Shown here: positions 19,798-29,139 of the stretch, one piece after another
How positions within the stretch are numbered: the stretch's first letter is position 1
How the letters are laid out: every line of letters starts with the position of its first letter
Position numbers and translations under genes: made by a program
Source: Aureimonas sp. AU12
GTDB taxonomy: Bacteria; Pseudomonadota; Alphaproteobacteria; Rhizobiales; Rhizobiaceae
Assembly (NCBI RefSeq): GCF_001463705.1
Contig: NZ_BBWH01000002.1
Location: 34,567-98,566, forward strand
Length of the DNA: 64,000 nt
Reading direction: 5' to 3'
Notes under the pieces: model-generated
What the model was told of the DNA's origin: nothing
Seen by the model: only the letters and a program-made list of their open reading frames with translations
The model's database searches: none

Positions 19798-19982
19798 GGA
19801 AGTCCTTTCTGCGGCCTTGGCCGCCAGAGGCCCTGTCGCGCCAACCCCGAAGGCATCGACGCGAAGACCTTTTCGCACCTGCAATGTGGATCCTCGGGCT
19901 GGTCGGTTCAAGCCGCGGTAGCCAAGGGAGTGGCGCCTGCGATGAACAGTCCGGTCAGCTTCGGGAGCCGCGGCAAAACGAA

Positions 19983-20011
19983 GAAACCCGCCCCGGCAGT
20001 CCGGGACGGGC
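19983..20011 (-). terminator. Intrinsic terminator of clpX
   Basis: The 10-bp GC stem (19987-19996 with 20001-20010, one mismatch) and 4-base loop are followed on the minus strand by TTTCTTCGTTTT. It lies about 40 bases past the clpX stop. Confidence 0.85.
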
Positions 20012-20047
20012 TTGATGGCAACTCAGTCTCGAAGGCCGGCAAATGCC

Positions 20048-21316
20048 TCAGGCACTGACGGTCTCCTTCTCGTCCTTGCGCTCGGCGTAGATGTAGAGCG
20101 GACGGGCGTTCCCATCGATCACCTCTTCCGAGATGACGACTTCCTGCACGCCTTCGAGTGTCGGGAGGTCGAACATCGTATCGAGCAGCATAGACTCCAT
20201 GATGGAGCGCAGACCACGAGCACCGGTCTTGCGGTCGATCGCCTTGCGGGCGATCGCCTTCAAGGCGTCCTCGTGGAAGGACAGCTCGACATTCTCCATC
20301 TCGAACAGACGCTGATACTGCTTAACCAGTGCGTTCTTCGGCTCGACGAGGATCTGCACGAGCGCCGGCTCGTCGAGGTCCTCGAGCGTCGCCAGCACGG
20401 GCAGACGACCGACGAACTCGGGGATCAGACCGAACTTCAGGAGATCCTCGGGCTCGACCTTGCGGAACAGCTCGCCGGTGCGACGATCCTCGGGGCTCTC
20501 GACGGTCGCCGCGAAGCCGATCGAGGTCTTGCGACCGCGGTCCGAGATGATCTTGTCGAGACCGGCAAAGGCGCCACCGCAGATGAAAAGGATGTTTGCC
20601 GTATCCACCTGCAGGAATTCCTGCTGCGGATGCTTCCGGCCACCCTGCGGCGGCACGGAGGCGACGGTGCCTTCCATGATCTTCAGCAGCGCCTGCTGGA
20701 CGCCCTCGCCCGAAACGTCGCGGGTGATCGAGGGATTGTCCGACTTGCGGCTGATCTTGTCGATCTCGTCGATGTAGACGATGCCACGCTGCGCTCGCTC
20801 GACGTTGTAGTCGGCCGACTGCAGCAGCTTGAGGATGATGTTCTCAACATCCTCGCCGACGTAGCCCGCCTCGGTCAGCGTCGTCGCGTCCGACATTGTG
20901 AAGGGAACGTCGAGGATGCGCGCCAGCGTCTGTGCCAGCAGCGTCTTGCCGCAACCGGTCGGGCCCATCAGCAGGATGTTGGACTTCGCCAGTTCGACGT
21001 CGTTGTTCTTCGACGCGTGCGCCAGCCGCTTGTAGTGGTTGTGCACCGCGACCGACAGGACCTTCTTTGCGAAGGACTGGCCGATGACGTAATCGTCGAG
21101 AACCGCGATGATCTCCTGCGGGGTGGGAACGCCCTCGCGCGACTTCACCATCGAGGATTTGTTTTCCTCGCGAATGATGTCCATGCAGAGTTCGACGCAC
21201 TCGTCGCAGATGAAGACCGTCGGGCCAGCGATCAGCTTGCGGACTTCGTGTTGGCTCTTCCCGCAGAAAGAGCAGTAGAGCGTATTCTTGGAATCGCCGC
21301 CGCTCACTTTGCTCAT
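20048..21316 (-). CDS. clpX: ATP-dependent Clp protease ATP-binding subunit ClpX
   Basis: A 422-residue AAA+ unfoldase that feeds substrates to ClpP. The N-terminal zinc-binding domain shows CSFCGKS and CDECVELC (residues 15-42). Walker A is [15 protein letters not shown] near 119, Walker B is VYIDEIDKI near 181, and sensor and pore elements follow. The IGF loop that docks on ClpP is KTSIGF near 263. Full length, start MSKVSGG. It is separated from clpP by about 235 bases, so it may have its own promoter. Confidence 0.98.
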   Translation of the reverse strand: MSKVSGGDSKNTLYCSFCGKSQHEVRKLIAGPTVFICDECVELCMDIIREENKSSMVKSREGVPTPQEIIAVLDDYVIGQSFAKKVLSVAVHNHYKRLAHASKNNDVELAKSNILLMGPTGCGKTLLAQTLARILDVPFTMSDATTLTEAGYVGEDVENIILKLLQSADYNVERAQRGIVYIDEIDKISRKSDNPSITRDVSGEGVQQALLKIMEGTVASVPPQGGRKHPQQEFLQVDTANILFICGGAFAGLDKIISDRGRKTSIGFAATVESPEDRRTGELFRKVEPEDLLKFGLIPEFVGRLPVLATLEDLDEPALVQILVEPKNALVKQYQRLFEMENVELSFHEDALKAIARKAIDRKTGARGLRSIMESMLLDTMFDLPTLEGVQEVVISEEVIDGNARPLYIYAERKDEKETVSA

Positions 21317-21551
21317 CGTTCTTCCTTCCGTTCCGCACCTCGGACTTGGAGGTCCGGAGCCAGGTCGCGAGACCCTTTCATAATCCTATGCTGCAACGCG
21401 CACAAAGCAACCGCTGGATCCCACGGCGCAAATCCGGGAATCATGACGGATTTGCAGCCGTAGGGTAGCGCTTTCATCCTTGATCGACGCTTAACACCAG
21501 CGAACAGCCTGATACGCTAGCTGCCGCAAATGGCGAGATCATGGAGAACCG

Positions 21552-22184
21552 TCAACCGGCCGCCTTGGCCTCCATCGCCTCGCGCGACGAATAGACCTTG
21601 TCGATCAGTCCGAAATCCTTCGCCTCGTCCGACGTCATGAAGTGGTCACGATCAAGCGTGCGTTCAATGGTCTCGTAGTCCTGACCGGTGTGCTCGACAT
21701 AGACCTCGTTCAGGCGGCGCTTGAGCTTAATGATGTCCTGCGCGTGACGCTCGATATCCGAGGCCTGACCCGAGAAGCCGCCGGATGGCTGGTGGACCAT
21801 GATGCGGGCGTTCGGCGTTGCGAAGCGCATGTCCTTGTGACCGGCGCACAGCAGCAGCGAGCCCATCGAGGCCGCCTGCCCCATGCAGACGGTCGAGACC
21901 GCCGGCTTGATGAACTGCATCGTGTCGTAGATCGCCATGCCCGACGTGACGACGCCGCCCGGCGAGTTGATGTAGAGCGAAATTTCCTTTTTCGGGTTCT
22001 CGGCCTCGAGGAAGAGGAGCTGGGCGCAAACCAGCGTCGACATGCCGTCCTCGATCGGGCCGGTGATGAAGATCACCCGCTCCTTCAGCAGACGGGAGAA
22101 GATGTCGTAGGCGCGCTCGCCCCGGTTCGTCTGCTCCACGACCATCGGCACAAGGTTCATCGCGGTCTCAAGAGGGTGCTTCAT
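21552..22184 (-). CDS. clpP: ATP-dependent Clp protease proteolytic subunit ClpP
   Basis: A 210-residue serine protease. The catalytic Ser lies in [11 protein letters not shown] (near residue 102), the His in IMVHQPSGG (near 127) and the Asp in the following helix (TLDRDHFM region). The start at 22184 ([13 protein letters not shown]) fits the usual N-terminal propeptide, with cleavage expected before the conserved LVPMVVEQ segment. It assembles as a tetradecamer and partners ClpX encoded downstream. The longer frame to 22346 has no support. Confidence 0.97.
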   Translation of the reverse strand: MKHPLETAMNLVPMVVEQTNRGERAYDIFSRLLKERVIFITGPIEDGMSTLVCAQLLFLEAENPKKEISLYINSPGGVVTSGMAIYDTMQFIKPAVSTVCMGQAASMGSLLLCAGHKDMRFATPNARIMVHQPSGGFSGQASDIERHAQDIIKLKRRLNEVYVEHTGQDYETIERTLDRDHFMTSDEAKDFGLIDKVYSSREAMEAKAAG

Positions 22185-22390
22185 CGTCGTCTCTCGTGGA
22201 AGGTGGAAGTCGAATGACGTCCCGAAGTGCCGAATCGGGGCGGTATGGCGTGATCCCGTAGATAGGACTCCGATAGCGGTCTGTGCAAGGAGCGGGCTTG
22301 TGGGAGGGTTGCGTCTCGGACGCGGACACATTCCGTCGCGCCGCACGTCTCGGCAGATCGCAAGCCGTCAGACCGGCAGGCGCGCAACGA

Positions 22391-22418
22391 AAAAGGGCCG
22401 ATCTCTCGACCGGCCCTT
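22391..22418 (-). terminator. Intrinsic terminator of tig
   Basis: The 8-bp arms AAGGGCCG / CGGCCCTT with a 10-base loop are followed on the minus strand by TTTTTCG. It lies about 26 bases past the trigger factor stop. Confidence 0.88.
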
Positions 22419-22443
22419 CCAACGATAATCGAGATGCGGCCGA

Positions 22444-23799
22444 TCAGGCGGCCGCGATCTCGTCCTCGTCTTCCTTCATCAGCTCTTCCTTCGTCACCGT
22501 CTTGTCGGTGACGTCGACAGTGGCGAGCAGGTGATCGACGACCTTCTCTTCGTAGATCGGCGCGCGCAGGCTCTGAACGGCTTCCGGCGTGTTGCGGAAG
22601 TAGTCGTAGACCTGCTGCTCCTGGCCCGGATACTGGCGAACCTGCTCGATCACGGCCTTCTGCAGTTCGTCGTCGGAGACGGTCACGCCGGCCTTCTCGC
22701 CGATCTCGGAGAGCACGAGCCCGAGGCGCACCCGGCGCTCGGCAAGCTTGCGGTACTCCTCGCGCGCCTTCTCCTCCGTCGTCTCTTCATCCTCGAAGGA
22801 CTTGCCGCTCTGCTGAAGCTCCCGCGTGACCTGCGTCCAGATGTTGTTGAACTCGGCCTCGACCAGCTTCTTCGGCAGCTCGAAGTCATAGTCGCCGTCG
22901 AGCGCGTCGAGCAGCTGACGCTTCACCTTCTGGCGTGTCGCCTGACCGAACTGGCTTTCGATCTGGCCCCGGACGATCTCGCGCAGGCGGTCGATGGATT
23001 CCAGACCCATCTTCTTGGCCAGCTCGTCGTCGAGGTTCAACTCGTCCGGCTTGGCGACGGCCTTCACGGTGACGTCGAACACCGCCTGCTTTCCGGCCAG
23101 GTGCGCCGCACCGTAATCCTCGGGGAAGCTGACCTCGACCTTCTTGTCCTCGCCGGCTTTCACGCCGACCAGCTGGTCTTCGAAGCCAGGGATGAACTGG
23201 CCAGAGCCGATTACGAGGTTCGAGTCCTCGGCGGTGCCGCCCTGGAAGGCATCGCCATCGATCTTGCCGACGAAGTCCATGGTAATCCGGTCGCCGGTTT
23301 CGGCTGCGCCGTCCTTCGGCTCAAAGGTGCGCGCGTTCTCGGCGATCCGCTTGACCTGATCCTCGACCTCCGTCTCGGCGATCTCGACCACCGGACGCTC
23401 GATCTTGATCGCGTCGGTGCCCTTGAGCTCAAAGGTCGGCAGCGTCTCGTAGGACACGGTGAAGCGGAAGTCGCTCTCGCCGCGCAGGACCTTCTCGGCC
23501 TCCGACTCGTCCTCGGTCATCTGGATTTCCGGCTGCATGGCCGAGCGCTCGTTGCGCTCCGCGATCACGTTGCGCGGGGTCTCGTTCACGATCTGGTTGA
23601 CGATCTCCGCCATGATCGAGCGGCCATACGTCTTGCGCATATGGCTCATCGGGATCTTGCCGGGCCGGAAACCCTTGAGCTTGACCTGATCCTTGACCTC
23701 GAAGAGGCGAGTCTGCAGCCGTGCCTCAAGGTCCGAAGCCGGCACGACGACCTCGATCTCGCGCTGGAGGCCCTCGGCCTTGGTTTCCTTAACCTGCAT
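22444..23799 (-). CDS. tig: Trigger factor (ribosome-associated chaperone / PPIase)
   Basis: A 451-residue chaperone that meets nascent chains at the ribosome exit. The N-terminal ribosome-binding signature [18 protein letters not shown] occupies residues 42-59. The FKBP-type PPIase domain follows from about 160 to 245 ([24 protein letters not shown]), then the helical C-terminal domain. The start at 23799 has AAAGGG upstream; the frame continues to 23904 into tRNA-Leu and is discarded. First gene of the tig-clpP-clpX-lon-hup run. Confidence 0.97.
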   Translation of the reverse strand: MQVKETKAEGLQREIEVVVPASDLEARLQTRLFEVKDQVKLKGFRPGKIPMSHMRKTYGRSIMAEIVNQIVNETPRNVIAERNERSAMQPEIQMTEDESEAEKVLRGESDFRFTVSYETLPTFELKGTDAIKIERPVVEIAETEVEDQVKRIAENARTFEPKDGAAETGDRITMDFVGKIDGDAFQGGTAEDSNLVIGSGQFIPGFEDQLVGVKAGEDKKVEVSFPEDYGAAHLAGKQAVFDVTVKAVAKPDELNLDDELAKKMGLESIDRLREIVRGQIESQFGQATRQKVKRQLLDALDGDYDFELPKKLVEAEFNNIWTQVTRELQQSGKSFEDEETTEEKAREEYRKLAERRVRLGLVLSEIGEKAGVTVSDDELQKAVIEQVRQYPGQEQQVYDYFRNTPEAVQSLRAPIYEEKVVDHLLATVDVTDKTVTKEELMKEDEDEIAAA

Positions 23800-23874
23800 C
23801 GTCAACCCTTTATGGTCTGCGACGGCAGGCGGCTGAGGCCCGTCGTCGCTCTTTGAATTCGTTTTGGACGGGAC

Positions 23875-23959
23875 TGGTGCGGGTGGAGGGACTCGAACCC
23901 CCACGCTTTTAGGCGCTAGAACCTAAATCTAGTGCGTCTACCAATTCCGCCACACCCGC
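23875..23959 (-). tRNA. tRNA-Leu (anticodon TAG)
   Basis: An 85-base class II tRNA on the minus strand with an extended variable arm. The acceptor GCGGGTG pairs with CACCCGC, the anticodon loop reads TTTAGGT with anticodon TAG, and CCA is encoded. It lies 75 bases upstream of tig. Confidence 0.95.
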
Positions 23960-24370
23960 TCGGCACGCCGTGAACGATCCCGTCACGCGGCGCGGGCCTC
24001 TATATCACCGGTGCAAACGTCGTCAAAGTTTAAAAGCCTGCACTGCTGCGCGCACACGGAGGCGACGTGGACATCCGAATTCCCCTGACCACGGAACGGC
24101 AACCGAGTGCCATGCACTCAGCGAAGGTGAAGGTTTCGTCAACGTTCGCGCACAAAATGTTGCATTGCGATACGGCGTGTGTGCGGAAGGCCCGCAAATG
24201 AAGGGCCCGAGAACGTTTGCTGCGATGCATCATCCGCAGGGCTGCCATGCGGTTTCGGTTCTGGCGCATCCATCGGTATGCACTTAGGTTCTGGTCATCG
24301 AAGCGGGGCTTCAACTCGGCCCCGAACTTCAAACGATTAGATCTTCCTCCGACCTTCAAGGTTTCCGACC
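23960..24370. other. Intergenic region upstream of the DUF1127 gene
   Basis: About 410 bases without a supported gene. It should hold the promoter of tRNA-Leu (minus) and of the DUF1127 miniprotein (plus). I see no clear repeat, RNA element or ribosome-bound ORF. Confidence 0.5.
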
Positions 24371-24514
24371 ATGAACATCGTTCGCTCCTACAACAACTGG
24401 CGCCGCTACCGCGACACGTGCAGCGAGCTGAACCGCCTGTCGCAGCGCGAACTGTCAGACCTCGGCATCGCCCGCTCCGACATCCGCGTCGTCGCCCGTC
24501 AGGCCGTCCGCTAA
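24371..24514 (+). CDS. DUF1127 miniprotein
   Basis: A 47-residue Arg-rich protein. The core [18 protein letters not shown] is the DUF1127 (YjiS-like) signature, preceded by [15 protein letters not shown]. Short DUF1127 proteins in rhizobia and agrobacteria affect phosphate and stress physiology and can bind RNA. The ATG at 24371 is at the edge of the GACC context with little SD. A strong hairpin with a T-rich tail follows about 90 bases after the stop. Confidence 0.82.
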   Translation: MNIVRSYNNWRRYRDTCSELNRLSQRELSDLGIARSDIRVVARQAVR

Positions 24515-24605
24515 ACTTTCCTCCCTTCGCATCGGGTCGTTTCTCCTCCCAAGGGACCCGAGCGGAACAGCGCCTGCGGATTCTCCTCCCGCCGCAGGCC
24601 TCCAC

Positions 24606-24645
24606 ACGACACCCGCCGGTCCTCCCCCGGCGGGTGTCGTCGTTT
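24606..24645 (+). terminator. Intrinsic terminator downstream of DUF1127 gene
   Basis: A perfect 14-bp stem (24606-24619 with 24627-24640) and 7-base loop, followed by CGTTTC. It ends about 60 bases before the trmFO start, isolating that gene from the miniprotein transcript. Confidence 0.82.
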
Positions 24646-24707
24646 CAGGGTGTTCGCACTCGAAGCCCCGCGCTTTCATCCCTGTGAATCGGGTGATAAA
24701 AAGCGCG

Positions 24708-26120
24708 ATGACCCAGACACCCATCCATATCGTCGGCGGCGGGCTCGCCGGTTCTGAAGCTGCCTGGCAGGTTGCCGAGGCCGGCATTCCCGTGATCCTG
24801 CACGAGATGCGGGGCGTTCGCCCGACCGACGCGCACAAGACGGATTCGCTCGCCGAACTCGTCTGCTCCAACTCATTCCGCTCCGACGACGCGACGAGCA
24901 ATGCCGTCGGCGTTCTCCACGCCGAAATGCGGCTCGGCGGTTCGCTCATCATGCGCTGCGCGGACCGCCATCAAGTGCCGGCGGGTGGTGCGCTCGCGGT
25001 GGACCGCGACGGTTTCGCCGAAGCTGTTACCGCGGAAATCGCCCGCCATCCGCTCATCGAGGTTCGCCGTGAGGAGGTGGAAGGCCTGCCGCCCACCGAG
25101 TGGGGTTCGACCATCGTCGCAACCGGGCCGCTCACGGCTCCCGCTCTCGCCGACGCGATCCGGGCGGAGACGGGCGCCGACGCCCTCGCCTTCTTCGACG
25201 CCATCGCCCCGATCGTCCATTTCGAGACGATCGACCTCGACAAGGCTTGGTTCCAGTCGCGCTACGATAAGGTCGGGCCCGGCGGCACCGGCAAGGACTA
25301 TGTGAATTGCCCGCTCGACCGCGAGCAATACGAGGCTTTCGTCGCGGCACTCGTCGCGGGCGACAAGACCGAGTTCCACGAGTGGGAGGGCACGCCCTAT
25401 TTCGACGGCTGCCTGCCGATCGAGGTCATGGCCGAGCGTGGTCCCGAGACGCTTCGTCACGGCCCGATGAAGCCGATGGGCCTGACCAACGCCCACCAGC
25501 CGGACATCAAGGCCTACGCGGTCGTCCAGCTGCGCCAGGACAATGCGCTGGGCACGCTCTACAACATGGTCGGCTTCCAGACGAAGCTGAAATATGCCGA
25601 GCAGGTGCGGATCTTCCGCACGATCCCGGGGCTCGAAAACGCCGAGTTCGCGCGGCTGGGCGGCCTCCATCGCAACACCTATCTGAACTCGCCGACGCTG
25701 CTCGATGCCTCGTTGCGCCTTCGCTCGCGCCCGCAGCTGCGCTTCGCCGGCCAGATCACCGGCTGCGAGGGCTATGTCGAATCGGCGTCGATCGGACTGC
25801 TGGCTGGGCGGTTCGCTGCGGCCGAAGCGCTGGGCGAAGCCTTGGCTCCGCCGCCGCTCACGACCGCCATGGGCTCGCTTCTCGGCCACATCACCGGCGG
25901 ACACCTCGTGACCGACGAAGAGCCTGGCAAGCGGTCGTTCCAGCCGATGAACGTCAATTTCGGGCTCTTCCCACCGATCGAGACGCCGCGCGAAGAGGGC
26001 AAGCGGCTTCGCGGCAAGGAAAAGACCAACGCCAAAAAGCAGGCGATGGCGCGCCGGGCTTTGGCAGACTTCAGCGATTGGCTGGCGGGCGATCGTCCGG
26101 CTGCGATGGCGGCGGAGTAG
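24708..26120 (+). CDS. trmFO: Methylenetetrahydrofolate--tRNA-(uracil-5-)-methyltransferase TrmFO
   Basis: A 470-residue FAD enzyme that methylates U54 in the tRNA T-loop using methylene-THF. The dinucleotide-binding motif is [15 protein letters not shown] at residues 6-20. Other family stretches are [15 protein letters not shown] near 47, [15 protein letters not shown] near 345 and the late [10 protein letters not shown] near 410. The ATG at 24708 gives the usual short N-terminus before the FAD motif; a GTG at 24684 would add eight residues. The last 50 bases overlap the 3' end of the convergent DUF4153 gene. Confidence 0.94.
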   Translation: MTQTPIHIVGGGLAGSEAAWQVAEAGIPVILHEMRGVRPTDAHKTDSLAELVCSNSFRSDDATSNAVGVLHAEMRLGGSLIMRCADRHQVPAGGALAVDRDGFAEAVTAEIARHPLIEVRREEVEGLPPTEWGSTIVATGPLTAPALADAIRAETGADALAFFDAIAPIVHFETIDLDKAWFQSRYDKVGPGGTGKDYVNCPLDREQYEAFVAALVAGDKTEFHEWEGTPYFDGCLPIEVMAERGPETLRHGPMKPMGLTNAHQPDIKAYAVVQLRQDNALGTLYNMVGFQTKLKYAEQVRIFRTIPGLENAEFARLGGLHRNTYLNSPTLLDASLRLRSRPQLRFAGQITGCEGYVESASIGLLAGRFAAAEALGEALAPPPLTTAMGSLLGHITGGHLVTDEEPGKRSFQPMNVNFGLFPPIETPREEGKRLRGKEKTNAKKQAMARRALADFSDWLAGDRPAAMAAE

Positions 26121-27870
26121 CGTCGGACCACTCGGCGGACCGCAGGAGCAGCGTCAAGGTCGCGGCCTGCGCCAAGCGCGATACGCCGTCTACGACAAGA
26201 TGCTCGATGATGACGCGAACGTGGCGTCCGTTGTGGGAGACCAAATCGCTCAGTCCGGCTGGGCGGTCCACGCTTGCGGGGTTCGGCTCCGCGAGCAGTT
26301 CGGCGACCACGGCAGCAAGGTCGAGCCCGTCCAAGGTCCCGTTCCACGTCATGGCGAGGCGGTTCGCTTCGAGGCGAAGACCGAGCGTCGATGAATCTGG
26401 AGGTCCGCCCTCTTCCACTTGGCGACTGATGAACCCGCGATCGTAGCTGGCGAGGTCCAACGGCTGCGGCAGCACCCGCCGGAGCACGGTGTCGGTGAGA
26501 TCAGGCGCGGAACCACGATCGAGGCCAAGCACGGTCCTGACGCTCGCTACGCTCACGGGCGACGCAGACCACTCCGGTGCGTCAGCCACCCCTGGCGCCA
26601 GCAACGGACGGATGCGCGACAGTTCCGCGACGCTTTCGAGCGCGAACAGCCGTGACTCCAGCCGGCGCCGGTCTGCTTCCGGCAGTGAAGAGATACCATC
26701 CGGCAGCTTGCCGAGACGGCCCGAGAACTCCGAACGGATCAGGTCCGTCTGGCTTCGCCCGACACTTTCGGCGACACCCCAGGGGCCGAACGTCGAGAGC
26801 GCCAGCAACAGCACCGGGACACAGCCGAGAAACCGGATATCTCCGCGCCATTGCGGGACGAGTTGCGCGGCCATCCCCAGCATCACCGCCAAGCCCCAGA
26901 GGCCGAGGTAGTAGCGCTCGACTGTCAGCCCCTCGGCCGAAATCCGCAGCCACAGTGCGTAGGCGAGAAGCGCCACCGGTGCGAACAGGATCGGCACCCA
27001 CAGCCGGGCGAACAGGCGAAGCGGCGCCGTCTCGCCGCGAAACGGATCGACGGCTATCCGCAGGCAGAGGACCAGAAGCGCATAGGTCGCAACGATCCAT
27101 CCGATCTCACCTCGTGGAAGATCGCCACTGAGCACGATCCGGCCGATATAGATGTGAAGAACGAGGGCCGTCGCCAGCACGAGCGGCGCCATCACCCATT
27201 CGAACAGCGGGCGAACCGCTCGCACGAGGCGATCGTCCCCGTCGAAGCCGATCGGCGCGTGATCCGCCGGCGGGATGCGGCCCAAGGCGAAGAGCGGACC
27301 CACCAGCGTCAGGGCGATCGTCAGCAGATAGGCGTCGAGATCGGCCAGGAGATCGGCGCGGAAGAGGTATCGGATCATCTCCAGAAGTGTCACGACGCCG
27401 AACAGGAAGACGAGCACGGACAAGAAGGCGAGCGCAACTCCGACCGCCGTCCAGAGCGTGAAGCTCCAGAAGTCGCGTCCCGACCCACGTCCGGCAAATG
27501 GCGCGAGCGGCACGGCGAACAGCGATGCGATGATGAGCGCCGGCGCGTAGACCGGGAGCGGCTGAGACCACCAGATCGCACCCCCGATCAGGGCGGCCGA
27601 TCCGGCACTGGCCGCCAACGACAACCCGCGCCCGGCACCATATGATTCGAAACAAAGCGCGACGGCCACGGAGATCGCGGCGCCAGCCGAAAGCGAGGCG
27701 ACGAGCCGTAGGATCTCGTCATAACCGTCGAGTCGCCCGGCCTGCTCGGCGAGCGAGATCCCGCAGAGACCGAGGACAAGCAGCACCGTGACAGGGAAAC
27801 GCAGGGCCGCAAGAGAGGCGCCCGCTCCGAGGGAGCGAAGGTACCGTGTCAGGCGTACGGTGGGCGTCAT
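26071..27870 (-). CDS. DUF4153 domain-containing membrane protein
   Basis: A 599-residue protein. Residues 1 to about 370 are mostly hydrophobic with about ten membrane spans; from about 380 it is soluble, with a Glu/Arg-rich stretch and a Pro-rich tail. The architecture matches DUF4153, a family with no assigned biochemical role. It lies 22 bases downstream of the phytoene-synthase-like gene on the same strand, so is probably the end of that operon. Its 3' end overlaps trmFO by 50 bases. Confidence 0.65.
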   Translation of the reverse strand: MTPTVRLTRYLRSLGAGASLAALRFPVTVLLVLGLCGISLAEQAGRLDGYDEILRLVASLSAGAAISVAVALCFESYGAGRGLSLAASAGSAALIGGAIWWSQPLPVYAPALIIASLFAVPLAPFAGRGSGRDFWSFTLWTAVGVALAFLSVLVFLFGVVTLLEMIRYLFRADLLADLDAYLLTIALTLVGPLFALGRIPPADHAPIGFDGDDRLVRAVRPLFEWVMAPLVLATALVLHIYIGRIVLSGDLPRGEIGWIVATYALLVLCLRIAVDPFRGETAPLRLFARLWVPILFAPVALLAYALWLRISAEGLTVERYYLGLWGLAVMLGMAAQLVPQWRGDIRFLGCVPVLLLALSTFGPWGVAESVGRSQTDLIRSEFSGRLGKLPDGISSLPEADRRRLESRLFALESVAELSRIRPLLAPGVADAPEWSASPVSVASVRTVLGLDRGSAPDLTDTVLRRVLPQPLDLASYDRGFISRQVEEGGPPDSSTLGLRLEANRLAMTWNGTLDGLDLAAVVAELLAEPNPASVDRPAGLSDLVSHNGRHVRVIIEHLVVDGVSRLAQAATLTLLLRSAEWSDATPPPSQPDDRPPANR

Positions 27871-27892
27871 GCGAACTCCCGGCTTCCGAGCG

Positions 27893-28732
27893 TCACCGTC
27901 GCATCAGGCGCCAATACGTCCAAAGGCGCTTGAACGGCGACGAAGCAGACGTTTCGCTGCCGGTCTCCAGCGCTGTCAGATAGCGCCGCGACAGGAAGGC
28001 GGGAAGACACGCGGGCCGCAGCGATGGCGCAACCTTCGGCCAAGCGGCCTCCGCCTTCGCCATGTGATCCGCCGCGAACGCGATCATCGCCGCCCGCGCA
28101 GGTTCGGCCACCTCCCCCCCCCGCAACCAATCGCCCGCCTCGACGCCCGTCGCTTCGAGAAGGTCGGCTGGCAGGAAGATCTGGTTGCGGGCGCGGTGCA
28201 GGGAGGCAGATCGCAGGACGCCCGTCGCGACCTGCGCGACGCCTGCGTGGCCCGCCGCGTCCGAGGCGCTCGCGGCGGCAGACCGGTCGAGTACCATGCA
28301 GGCGAGCATGATCAGCGCCGACGCCGTCTCCCCGGCATAGGCCTCGAACTCGGTGCGGCTCGGCATCGGATCGTCGTAGAGATCGAAGATGCGCGCTTCG
28401 AGCCAGCGATCAAACGCGGCGATTGGCAGTTCGAACCGGCGCACCGTGTCGAGAAGAGCCGCAGCCACCGGGGAACCGCCACCGTCGCCGGCACCCTCCG
28501 CGGCCTCCAGCAGATCACGCCACCATTGCAGGCGGATCTCGCCGGGCAGCGGCTGGCTGACGAGATCGCGAATGCGCCCCGTCTCGATGTTGAAGGCATA
28601 GAGCGCGAACAGAGCATCCTGCCGGTCGACGGGGGCGAAGCCGACCGACACCGCACGGTCGGGATCGCCCTCGCGAACGATCCGCTCGCATTCCGCATAG
28701 GCGGCGCGCAGCGCCGTCTCCCCAGTCGTCAT
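27893..28732 (-). CDS. Phytoene/squalene synthase-like protein (NDUFAF6-type)
   Basis: A 279-residue all-helical protein of the trans-isoprenyl diphosphate synthase fold. ALYAFNIETGRIRDLVSQP (residues 43-61) replaces the usual first Asp-rich motif, and DLYDDPMPSR lies near 115. The stand-alone family that sits by secDF in alphaproteobacteria resembles human NDUFAF6, a complex I assembly factor, more than true carotenoid enzymes. The degenerate first motif (no DxxxD) argues against prenyl transfer. It starts six bases after the Mth938-like gene ends, so both are likely co-translated. Confidence 0.75.
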   Translation of the reverse strand: MTTGETALRAAYAECERIVREGDPDRAVSVGFAPVDRQDALFALYAFNIETGRIRDLVSQPLPGEIRLQWWRDLLEAAEGAGDGGGSPVAAALLDTVRRFELPIAAFDRWLEARIFDLYDDPMPSRTEFEAYAGETASALIMLACMVLDRSAAASASDAAGHAGVAQVATGVLRSASLHRARNQIFLPADLLEATGVEAGDWLRGGEVAEPARAAMIAFAADHMAKAEAAWPKVAPSLRPACLPAFLSRRYLTALETGSETSASSPFKRLWTYWRLMRR

Positions 28733-28738
28733 ATCGGC

Positions 28739-29137
28739 TCAGTCGACCGCGACGAGGGCTGCCGCCACCGGTCGACCTTCGGAGAGCATGATGTTGTAGG
28801 TGCGCACGGCAGCGCCGGTCGACATCGGGTCGCACGAAATGCCGGCCTTCTTGAGCCGGTCCGCCAACGCAGGCGGGATCCTGCGAATGTCGGCACCCGT
28901 GCCGAACAGGAGGAAGCGGATGCCCTCGGCCTCGTCCAGGACCTTCAACAGGCGCTCGCCCGAGAACGGCGCCTCGACCGTGCCGGTCCAGCCGTAGATA
29001 CCGGACGGCAGGCAGAGGATCGACCCCCGATGCGACATGTCGGCAAAGCGAAACCCGCCGTTGCCGTAGGCATCGACCGGAGCGCGGCGTGGATAATGCG
29101 CCTCGCGGATCGCGCCTTCAGCCAGGTCGTCCGCCAT
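28739..29137 (-). CDS. Mth938-like domain protein (NDUFAF3 family)
   Basis: A 132-residue soluble protein with the Mth938/DUF498 core. Features include the GNGGFRFADMSHRGSILCLP stretch (25-44), FLLFGTGADIRRIPPALADRL (76-96) and a closing TYNIMLSEGRPVAAALV. The human homologue NDUFAF3 helps assemble respiratory complex I. The start at 29137 lies two bases after the secDF stop, implying coupling to secDF; the next gene is the NDUFAF6-like protein. Cytosolic or membrane-associated. Confidence 0.82.
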   Translation of the reverse strand: MADDLAEGAIREAHYPRRAPVDAYGNGGFRFADMSHRGSILCLPSGIYGWTGTVEAPFSGERLLKVLDEAEGIRFLLFGTGADIRRIPPALADRLKKAGISCDPMSTGAAVRTYNIMLSEGRPVAAALVAVD

Positions 29138-29139
29138 GC